DNA from: Lepidostoma basale
Lineage: Eukaryota; Arthropoda; Insecta; Trichoptera; Lepidostomatidae
Assembly (NCBI GenBank): GCA_022606425.2
Contig: JAHDVF020001564.1
Location: 496,001 to 560,000, forward strand
Direction: 5' to 3'
Length of the DNA stretch: 64,000 nucleotides
Shown: positions 20,923 through 32,900 of the stretch, in pieces
Layout of the letters: each line of letters starts with the position of its first letter
How positions within the stretch are numbered: position 1 is the stretch's first letter
Position numbers and translations under genes: made by a program
Notes under the pieces: model-generated
Databases searched by the model: none
What the model was told of the DNA's origin: nothing
What the model saw: only the letters and a program-made list of their open reading frames with translations

Positions 20923-23900
20923 ATGTCTGATGAGAAGGTGACATCTTCATTTTAAACTAAAACAATATTGTAATATTTGTAACTTTAATGTGTCTTTAAA
21001 TGTTAAATTACGTGATTATATACTAGTATCCTTGTTTCGTGTTTTGTTGTTCCATTTAAGTAATTAAATAGTATATTTAATTGAAAATTTGTATTATAAT
21101 TAATTTTACTTATTTAAATATTAAATACAATAACGTTTTTAACGTTTTTGGATGACAGTGAATGTTTTTTGTTCTAGAAACCCGAGGATGAACTTGACCC
21201 GAGGATGGAGTTTCTTAGTACGTTTGTGCTTAAAGCCCTTCGACTCAAGAATGATAAATGGATGAAGATGTTACAAGGGGATGAAAAGGTTTTTATTAAT
21301 TTGTTTTAGTAATTCAACAGATTATTTTTGACTTTTGTAGATCGGTTTCAATATGATAACTTTAAAAATTTCCTGTGGATATTAAAATATTTTTTTTATG
21401 TTATTTAAAAAATGTATACTGCGGAATATTTGATTTATGCGTAGGTATATTTAAAAAAATCCAATCGCATTTAGTTAGTTCAATAAAACATACAGAGAAT
21501 CATACATTCAATTAATGACGTTTTTTTAAGTAGTTAATTATTTTTAATTGAAATTTCAAAAATTGTTATAAAAACTTTCTTTATTATTATATATTCAATG
21601 TACTTCTACTTGTGTTTTATATAGACCGGTTTCGGCAGCTTGCTGCCATCTTCTGGATGTTTTTATGAATTAAAACACTGTTTTTTTTTTCACTTTTGAG
21701 TTTATTTTTCTCGACATGTTTCGAAGGCTTGCACCTTCGTCATCGGGAGAACGATAAAAACAGTTTATATCGTTCTCCTGATGATGAAGGTCTTCGAAAC
21801 ATGTCAATCTCTAAAGTGAAAAAATAATGTTTTAATTCATAAAAAATCGTCATTGTGTTATCGTCATTATGTTATCGATTAAATAACTCATGGGCATTAA
21901 TAATATTTGATAATGTCCTAATAAGTCGAAAGATGTCACCCCCTTATAAAAAGAATAATGAATAATTATTTATTTCCACATTATTGTTTAAGAACTCGTG
22001 TGTGTAATATGATAAATATTACGAATATTGCACATTTAAAATTGGTAGCCTTAAAAAACATATTTATCTCTGTGAACAAAATAAAAATAATAGAAACGTC
22101 ATATTTTGTAGAAGATGTCATTCATGGCGCCATTTTCTTAAGAAAATATACGGGGATCGTATAAATATTTTATATTACATAACGTTTTAAGTAGCTTCAT
22201 ACTTAATGATCTATTTTTGAAATATATTGTGTCGATTCTGATAAACATAAGTAGTCGTGTATTTAATATTTATGAATAAGTCTACTGACAATTACTTGTT
22301 ACAAAAGTGACATGTCTTGCCTTGTTTGTTCGTTATAAATATTTGAATTATTTGCATGATTATTTTTTATGTTAATTATTAGCATTGATATAAACGTAAT
22401 TTGAATATAATTAGTATCTAAGTAAAACCATTTAACAATCGTGTTTACTATTATAAATTAATAATGGAGTTTTACAAAACTAATACCTCAACCATTAATG
22501 ATTTGTGTTTTTAGTTACTTCACAAATTATTGAAAAAGATTTACTACTTAAATTATCGTCAATATTCCTCTAAAATCGATTTTATAACTAACCAACAATA
22601 CCCATTGATTCAAAATAACCAATAATAATTATTATTGTCAAACACGTCGAATTATACATTTGCTTTTGTAAACTACGTTTTTAAGTTTGAATTTGAATTT
22701 CTTCTATTAGTTTGAATTTAAAAACACAGATGGCATCAATCCGTTATCATTGTTTGACTGATAGGAACGAATGGTCCGGGATCCGTTTGTTGGTATCGTT
22801 GTTTTATCGAGATTTTCGAAATGTCTTTCGAACGAAATAAATAAAGTTTATTTCAGTTTACAATGAAGGTTTAATACATTCGAAACATGTCTAGAGAATA
22901 AAGTGACTTTACTTATGTGAAAAAATTAAAAACTTTTATTTAATAAAAAAATATTGATTTTGGAATTCCAGTGTTAACGCTCCAAGTTTATCAAAAATCT
23001 TAATGTTTTGGTGAGATATTATCTTAGGCAGTTCAACCTGAAGAAATATGGGGCTATCAACGATTTCCATGTCTTGTTTTCGTAAAACATAATGTTTTTT
23101 TTATAATACTACCAAATTTGAATTTGAATTTGAATTGTGAATCCCTTCTTTGTCATATTAAGTCTACTGGCATCATCCTCATCAGTGCCTTCCGAGCCTG
23201 CTCTCATGCCAAGGTAGTCGAGACTGGTCGTAGTCACAAAGTTGACATCTTCAAGCAAGATTGACATATGCAGTTTACATAAAATTAATTGAGTATATTT
23301 AAATTTCATTTTTAGAATCACATCTTCAAATTCTTTGAGGACTTCACCATACCTGTGCTGACTTTCCACGTGAACAACTCTGGTTTCCTTCAGCCACACA
23401 TCGGTTACTGTCCAAGTGCCAAAAGCAAGATTGTGTACTTCGTTAGGAACACAGCTCAGGCCGTAACCAAGATTAATGTGCGATGCGTAAGTTTTTCTTT
23501 AAATAATTTTTTTAAAACTTCACATTGAATCAGGTACTTGTCATATACATTCCTTTTTCCAAAGTGGTTTATTAGAAAATCCATTGTACTTACATTCTTA
23601 TTTCCAAAGTGGTTTATTAGAAAATCCATTGCATTTACATTCCTATTTCTAAAGTGGTTTAATTGAAAATCCATTGCATTTACATTCCTATTTCCAAAGT
23701 GGTTTATTAGAAAATCCATTGCATTTACATTCCTATTTCTAAAGTGGTTTAATTGAAAATCCATTGCATTTACATTCCTATTTCCAAAGTGGTTTATTAG
23801 AAAATCCATTGCATTTACATTCCTATTTCTAAAGTGGTTTAATTGAAAATCCATTGCATTTACATTCCTATTTCCAAAGTGGTTTATTAGAAAATCCATT

Positions 23901-26900
23901 GCATTTACATTCCTATTTCTAAAGTGGTTTAATTGAAAATCCATTGCATTTACATTCCTATTTCCAAAGTGGTTTAATTAGAAAATCCATTGCATTTTAC
24001 ATTCCTATTTCCAAAGTGGTTTAATTTGAAAATCCATTGCATTTTACATTCCTATTTCTAAAGTGGTTTAATAGAAAATCCATTGCATTTACATTCTTAT
24101 TTCCAAAGTGGTTTATTAGAAAATCCATTGCATTTACATTCCCATTTCCAGAGCGGGTTATTAGAAAATCCATTACATTAACATTCCTATTGCCAAAGTG
24201 GTTTATTAGAAAATCCATTGCATTTACATTCCTATTTCCAAAGTGGTTAATTTGAAAATCCATTGCATTTACATTCCTATTTCCAAAGTGGTTTAATAGA
24301 AAATCCATTGCATTTACATTCTTATTTCCAAAGTGGTTTATTAGAAAATCCATTGCATTTACATTCTCATTTCCAGAGCGGGTTATTAGAAAATCCATTA
24401 CATTTACATTCCTATTGCCAAAGTGGTTTATTAGAAAATCCATTGCATTTACATTCCTATTTCCAAAGTGGTTAATTTGAAAATCCATTGCATTTACATT
24501 CCTATTTCCAAAGTGGTTTATTAGAAAATCCATCGTATTTACATTCCTATTTCCAAAGTGATTAATTTGAAAATCCATTGTTTTGGCTGTACATTAACAT
24601 TAAGATACTTCAACATTAATAAACTAACTAATCATCACAACCTTTTCTGGAGGGGTAGGCAGAGAAGATGGACTGCCACACTGCTCTAGCCTGATTCATT
24701 TATATAATTATATATCATAACATGCACACTAGTTGATTTTTTGTACTTTGAATGTTGCCAATTTTTAGTAATTGATTAATTTGGTCATTTAAATTATTAA
24801 TTTGGTTATAAAATCATTATTTATTTTATTTGTATGAAATTGTCACAAGAGCTGTTTCACCAACCAGTGTTGGCATCATTAGGTGTCATAAACAACTCGG
24901 GTGTTTGTAACAAACTTTAGTATTTATAGAGATATTAGAAGCCAGCACCTGTATGGGAAGGTTAAGGAAAAAACTTAGATAATTGAAGTGTGGTTTGATT
25001 TTGTATCATTATTTTTAGTTTATTTAAATTGCATTTTAAATGGTTATTAATGAATACTGTTTAGATGCTGATTGTGGGGGAGCTCTCCCAAGAGACAGTG
25101 AGTGAACTGACCGTCCTGACAGAGGAGATCTTCGCCCCGATGCTGTGCAACCCCAAAAACCAGAGCAACTGGCCCGAACTGGTCATTGAGGATGTAAAAA
25201 AGCACGTCTACAGTTTTAAGAACATTCTATACCAGGTAATATCAGAGATGTAATGCAGATGCATTTTTACTAAGAATTCTTACTAACTTACTTATTCAGA
25301 TGATGTTGTCCACTGCCGGACATAGGCTTCCTCTATACTTCTCCACATACTCCTATCGCTTTCTGCATCCAGTCACCAGTAATTTTCCTTATGTCAGCAG
25401 ACCATCGTGTGGGGGGTCTCCCTCTACTTCTTCTATCTTCACAAGGTTTCCACTCCACTAACGTTTTGATCTATCTCAATCACCAAAAAAAGGCATATTT
25501 TTATAAAGAAAATATCAGAGCGACAAAAAAAAATTAACTTAAGTCCAATAATTGATTTGTTTTCCTTTTTAACTCCCCCCCCCACTTTCAAATAGTATAT
25601 TAAATATGATTTGTTTATTTTTGTTGTTAAAATTTCTATATCTGTGGCCCGAATCATATTTATGACAGTAAGGTGTTGTGAAAATACAATGTTTTAAACA
25701 ATAAGTTATTTAGATAAAATTATTTTTCAATTCTTGTTATGAATTAAAAAAAAACATATATTTTCTGTTTAAATATCAGTTTACAGGCATGAAACTTAAT
25801 ACATTAACAAAATAATAATTAAATAAAACAATGTTTTTAACTACTTCCACTTTTGTCTTTATTTAAACAGCGACCGGTTTCGCCAGGCTCGCTGGCATCG
25901 ACAGACTGTTGTCTGTCGATGCCAGCGAGTCGATGAGAGAGACTCGATGAGTCTGTCGATGCCAGCGAGCCTGACGAAACCGGTCGCTGTCTAAATAAAG
26001 ACAAAAGTGGAAGTAGTTAAAAAACATCGTTTTATTTAATTATTATTTAAAATGAACTTCCATCAAGAGATTTCAGTAAAATCATTTGATTACATTAACA
26101 AAATGTGTCTCATATTGTTACTTCAGATTCAAGGTGAAATGAATAGTCAAGTTCTCCTGCCGATGCCAGCTGGAGTTGAAAAAATTTACCAAGTCGAAGA
26201 GGAATGGATTGCAAGGTAAATCATCTTCTTTTTCATGTCAATGGCAAGCTAGTCTCGTAAGGGTGACACTAAATAGGGTTTTGTATATCCTATTTCAATA
26301 TTTCATTCCAGAAGTGTTTTATGCGGTCTGTTTTGTTGTATGGTTTGGAAACCTGGACTCTGAAAGTGCATACTATGAATCGATTTGAGGCATTCGAAAT
26401 ATGGCTACACAGAAGAATGTTTTGTATAGCATGGACAGATTTGATCAATAATTCAAAAGCCTTGCTCATTGCAGCAGAGAATTGTTAAAGTGTATATAGG
26501 ACCCATAAAATTTATTATCTGGGTCACATCTTTTATGGAGATATATATAAAATCCTCCAATTCATGATAATAGGCAAATAAAAATATAGAAATAGCATAT
26601 GGGCCCATGCTTGGGGCGTAGTGATTGTTTTTAAAATATTCCCACATTCTGTCAGGATTTGGATTACCAATGACATCTATTGATTATACCACATATTAAT
26701 TTGTCGTATAGATACCTCTTCTACCAGCTGAATAAATCAACCAAATCAGTTAATTTTCTTAAAAGATGTTACAAAAATGTGTTTAAGGCTTGAGAACATG
26801 TAAAATATAATTTTAAATAAAATAATAATACACTTCAGTAATTTGTATTAACACCACTTTATTTGGTAACACCAACCGGTTTCGCTACCGCCGCAGCTTC

Positions 26901-29900
26901 GTCAGGGTGAGAGAGTAAACTAAGTATAAAATCTGAGAACTACCTATGAAGAAATAAATATTATATGGAGGGGAGAAAGAGTGGGCCTTATTTATCATCA
27001 TAAGAGTAAATACGTAAGCCTTCGAAACATGTCGAGAAAATAAACCCAAAAGTGGAAAAAACAATGTTAATTCATAAAAAATTGGTCATGTAAAATATAA
27101 TATAATACAATACCAGGAATGCCTGAGAGATGGTTCGACTTTGGGAAGACAAGATACTCTCTAAACTCGAGAGTATTTATCTTCTGAACGTACTTTCACT
27201 AACCTGAAAGACATAGATCTCCAAAGAGATCATGTTCAGCAGACTGATTACTCTTCCCACTGGTGTCACCAGAGGTAGGTTGGTTCTGGTGGTCGGTAGA
27301 TAAAACAATCTATCCTGTCGTTGTCGGAGATATCTATGAGTAAAAAAATGACCGCAACAACTGAACAAATAACGATGAATAACAAATATAAAATCTAACA
27401 AATTAATATCTTACTACACATTCATCACTTTGAGGATCTTTGCTTAAAATAAAATAAAATATATAAAACAGTAATAAATGTTTGTTTTCTTGTTTTGATG
27501 AAGTGTGATCATAAGTGAAATCTGCTAGCTCTTAAATAAACACAATGTGTTATAAATCAAAAATATTTTCATGGAATTTTTTACAGTCGCGGTGAAAAGA
27601 TGAATCTCTACCTGAAGACGAACATTGAGGGTGTTGTTATTCAGTGGGCAAATCAAATCAACAATGTCCTGAAGGAGGATTCAAGCATCACATTTAAGAA
27701 GACGCCATTTGCATTGCCGACAGCTGACATTCATTTCTGGTGCAGTCGTTTGAAGAATTTAGAAGGAATATACTCTCAACTTAGAGACCCAAGAGTAAAA
27801 AAGATGGCCACCTATCTGGAAATGACTGACAGTGTGTACTTGCAGTGTTTTCGGACAATGTTGACAAATTTGATTGCAGGTAATTTTAAAATTATAATAA
27901 ATCTTTTCTGTTTATTCAATTTTTTTTAAAACACATATGTAAAACTCCAATTAACCCTACCTTCAGGTAACTTACCGAGAAACATACAAAAAAAGCAGGC
28001 TTTTATTAATGAAATTTAATTGCATATTAATTTTATTTTTTTAAATTACGAATCGTCAAATACTCGGCCGCACACTTTGCCTGCCTCTTGTAAAACTATC
28101 ATATTTATGAAGACTTATACTCGAGTGTTGTTGGCACAAGCGTATATCCCTAACAGTTTTTACATTTTAGGTACATTACTTTTTCTCAAGCGTGTACATG
28201 ATATGGGATAGCGCAGAATAGTACAGTCAAAGTGAATGTATCACGTACGTTCAAATACGTAGAGTGGTTAAATAAAAATATATATTCCAGGTGCTGTAGA
28301 AGCTAGAGATATCGTCCTGCATCAGAAGCCGCTCTACTCACATTTCGAGACGTTTCAAAGCACCAACTTTATGGAGAGCAAGCCTCTGATTAGGCCCATG
28401 TTGCATTGTATCGGCTTGCTCTGGGGTAACTCCCAGTACTACTGCAAGGCAGATAAAATAACAGGTATTTACACATTACTTTATTTGGTTCTTCTTCCTC
28501 TCCTCGGTGTTATGTCCTGGTATGGATTTGACCTCCTCTACAATGGTCCTCCACTGGCTCCTGTCCCTGGTCATCCCTCTCTATTCTCCAGTTCTCTTTA
28601 ACGCACTCCGTGCATTTTTTTCTTGGTCTGCCTTTTGCTTAATCCTACGTGGACTGGGGACGGGCCTAGAGATTACACGAGCTGACGAAAGGGCCCCACT
28701 ATATCCTATAATAGTTTCAAGCAAGTGGTGGGTAACTTTCTATGGTAATCAAATCAAATCAGTTTATTTCATTAATAGACATTAAAAAATAATTTTTAAG
28801 GCATCTATTGAGAACAGTTAAAATAATATATTGTGTATAGTATACTACCAAAACGCATGAGAGATGGTTCGACATTAGGAAGACAAGATACTCTCCAGAA
28901 TTAAGAATATTTGCCTTCTGAAAGTACTTTCACTAATATGAAAGACGTCGATCTCCGAGGAGACCGCGTTCAGCAGATTAATTGCTCTTCCCACGGTGTC
29001 ACCAGAGGCAGGTTGTTTCTGGCAGCCGGTAGGTAAAACAATCTATGCTGTAGCTGTCGAAGATATCTATCAGGGATAAAAAGCCGAACACCCTCCAGCA
29101 CAGTCGAGTTCTCGAAATATCTCCTGAGTAATCTAAAGAAATGGGTTATGAGATGCCCATCTCTTTGAAGTTGCAGAGAGTTGGTCCGAGCATTCCCAAA
29201 AGAAATGCCCTGGGATAGAGCCACGGATAGCTACCATACTCTGAAATTTTTTCTGAACCCTCTCCAGCATAATGGAATATCTCGCCTCGTGAGGACTCCA
29301 TATCACAGAACAGACGTGTTTCAATTTGCTTGGGCATTATTATTATTATTCTTTGACTAGCTCTTTACGTCATTACAGTGCGAGGCAAATTGATTAAAAG
29401 TGTATAGCCATTATATTGATTCTCATGACATTGGTACTTAATCAATTGCCATTTTATTGTCTTGTTATTTTAAAATGATAATGCTCTAACAAGGCGAAAG
29501 ATGTCATTCCAATAAAATATAATGAAACTTTAGAAACCGCTCAGGATAGAAGGAAAATACGAGAGAACACCTACAAGCAAGAAGTATGATGTATTATTCT
29601 AATATGAAAATCTTGTATTGTCTTTTTCAGTGCTGCTCCGTCAAGTGTGCAATATGATGATAGAAAAGGCTTCGATCTCTTGTGACCCTTCGTCCATTTT
29701 CTTCGGGGAGGCTATCGAGCAAGCTGTTAAAATCCACGGAGTGATCGAGATCTTGGAATACTTTTTGTAAGCTCTTTTTGTTAACGTCGGCTATAGTACA
29801 ATGAAATTTTAGTTAGTTTATTGATTCTATTAGGAACATGCATATTGTTAAATGAAATTATTTTAACACTGCGGGAAGTTTATTAATACCCATTTACTGG

Positions 29901-32900
29901 ACTGGTGGTGGCCGGCGGGAAGGATATTGGAAATGTAGAATATTTTTAATTAATTTTCATGAAATATTTTATTACATGTCAAAGTATACATATACAGTGG
30001 ACCCCCGGTAATACGGCCCTTGTCTAATCCGGCGCCCCCTGTAATCCGACATGCCAATCTTCACTAATGTTGGTACATAATGCGTTTATGAACAGGTCTT
30101 GCTCTCACGTTTCAACAATGTTAAACAAAACAAAAAATTATGAATATTTTCATGCGTCTTCAATTGATTGGTTCATATTATGATTTGATTTGATTTATTT
30201 GGTATGTACATTTGTTTGTACACAATTATTTCCTAATGTAAAGTTTAGTTATTATTTTTTGTAAGTTCTATAACATTAATGACGTTAATTTTATAATAAA
30301 ACGTAAGCTCTCTATTGTGTTGTTTAATTTACTAAATTTGACTTCTATAATATGTAGTATGATTTGTAGTTCAGATAGAATCTTATCATTTTGATCTGTA
30401 ATTTTTTCGGATTACAAGGTACTCTTTTTCAAAAAATTCCGGACTATAGGGGGGTCTTAGGCAGTACTCTATAATCCAACAAATTCGATAGTCCGACACT
30501 CCCCTGCAAAACGTTTGTCGAATTACCGGGGTTCCGCTGTAGTTGAATTCTTCTTTTTCTTCTTCAACCTTCTTCCGTCCACTGCTGGATATAGGCCTCT
30601 TTTTTTTCTTCCACTCGTCCCTGTCTTGTCTCTTCCGCATCATCTTTTAGATGATCTCCGGCCCCTTATTTTTTTTGTCCATGGCCTCCACTGAAGTATT
30701 CTGGATATACATCGGGTATAGCCCTGTCTTGCTATATGTCCAGCCCGTCACTTTAATTTTGCTGTACGATCCATGATGTCAGCAATGAGTGTTAATTATC
30801 ATTATATTTCAGTTACAATCTTCTTCTTCGAGTGCCATGTCAGGTCCCCCCGACGTCGGCTATCACCCTACCATAGGCCTCTCTGTCCTGTGCCAGACGG
30901 AACAACTCCCCCACCCCTCGAATTCCGGTTCACTCTGCTGCACTCATGATGAGGTGCAGCAGATCGTATTTCTCGTTTCGGAGAATGTGTTCTAAATATT
31001 CTATCTTTCTAGACTTCACATCAGACAACAATTCTCTTCCTACTCTGGACTGATCTGATCCTACATGATCCTACTGACTGATCCTACATGGACTGATCCG
31101 CAACGAAACGATGGAGTCACACTTCAATTGCTTCTATACGGTTTATTGTATTCACTTTGAGGGTCTAGGTTTCCACTCCGTATAGTAATATGGACAAAAA
31201 ATAGCACTTGACCATTCTCTGTCTCAATTTTAAGTTGGTGTTGTCATTGGTGTTGTAATATGCTTGCAAACTTACCCGCAGACAATATGTTAAGAAAACA
31301 TATATGTATGTAGCATTGGTTTCCAGTAATTTGATGCTATTTTGTTTCCTGCGCATTATTTAAGAATTTTTTCGTATTTCCCAGGCAAACATACGAGATG
31401 AATAAAGCTAAGATCGCCACATTTTTCCCCTCGGAGTATGTACCCATCATGTGGAACTTTAATTTTGAAAAGGTTTTCGATCGCTTTTTGAAGTTTTTGA
31501 ACCGTTTGAAGATGGTGGAGGAAATGTTGCAGACGACCGTTGAGATGCTCAAGTTGGAGAAGGTTGAATATTCTGGAATCAGGGGGCGGACTTACAGCGC
31601 TAACACTAATAAGGTAAGCAGATAAATCTATGATATACGTCACATTGACATCTTGAAGTGTCTTAAAAACGGTTCTGTTTTATCTATCAAGTAATTATCA
31701 GCAAAATAACATTTCAGAAAATACAAATTTGTAAACACAATGCACTCTGATGTTATAATAATGATTTAGAAATCGAATAACATATATTTATTTCATTGTT
31801 TTATTTACATACAATACAAATAAATATCATTGTTTTCTTGTGAGTTATGATAACTCATTCAGGGACATAAGTGAAATATGCATTTGAATTTGTACAAAAA
31901 AATATTGAATTATAATAAAATACAATGTGATCAGGGATAATAATGAGACATAGAGATGAGACATAAAGGTGAGACATGTAGATGAGACATAAAGCTGATA
32001 CAGAGACATAGAGATAAGACATAATGGTGAGGTTATAGAGATGAAATACAAAGATGATACATAGAGACGAGACATATGTAGAGACAAGATATAGAGGTAA
32101 GACATATATACGAGACATAGAGATGAGATATAAAGATAATACATAGAGACAAGACATAGAGACAAGATATAGAGGTAAGACATAGATACGAGACATAAAG
32201 ATGAGTTATAAAGATGATACATAGAGACGAGACATAGAGACAAGATATAGAGGTAAGACATATATACGAGACATAGAGATAATATGTATATAAATATGAT
32301 ACATAGATATGTGACATAGAGACAAGATATAGAGGTGAGACATGGATACGAGACATAGAGAAGAGATATAAAGATGATACATAGAGACGAGACAGAAACG
32401 ATACAAAACGGTAGAGAGATGATTACCTTATTCTGATTATGCATTATTATAAAATTAAAATGCATTACTATAATTGTCACGTGAATTCTACACCAGACCA
32501 AAGACAATGTGACAATCATACTGCTATCGCCGGAAATCTAACACGGGACCTTCGGTATAGCAGTCAGACATCTTCCCACTCTGCCGCAAAGGTCGTCAAC
32601 CAAGTTTACTAAGACGAATCATGGCTTTCCCATATAGTAGAATTAACTAACTAACTAACTAACTAACCATCACGCCGTCTCCCCGAAGGGGTAGGCAGAA
32701 AGAATGGACTGCCACACCTTTCTTTCCTGACATATTTCTCGCTTCCTCAACATTCATACATCGTGTCATGCACGCGCGTCGATTTCTCTGACTCCTCACA
32801 TGGCCGACATTCAATATTTGATTTATTTGATCGTGATACGTTTTCCTCGGTCTTCCTCTATTTCTGGTTCCATTTATATCATTAACATATAATTTTTTTA

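Larger units (their letters stand above)
21690..21840. mobile_element. Fold-back family 3 element with two hammerhead-like motifs
   Basis: Head-to-head arms: left cacttttgagtttatttttc, right the inverse. Each arm carries a motif facing outward (21713-21746 minus, 21778-21805 plus), separated by an AT-rich centre with cgttctcc on both sides. It sits in dynein intron 2. Confidence 0.75.

Noticed and set aside
23456..24578. Long minus-strand frames of 162 and 185 codons
   Set aside because: They are the reading of a 45-bp minisatellite; the same unit repeats throughout and no start or splice context exists.
31845..32519. 224-codon minus-strand frame rich in Ser, Leu, Tyr
   Set aside because: Product of the gacatagaga-type minisatellite.
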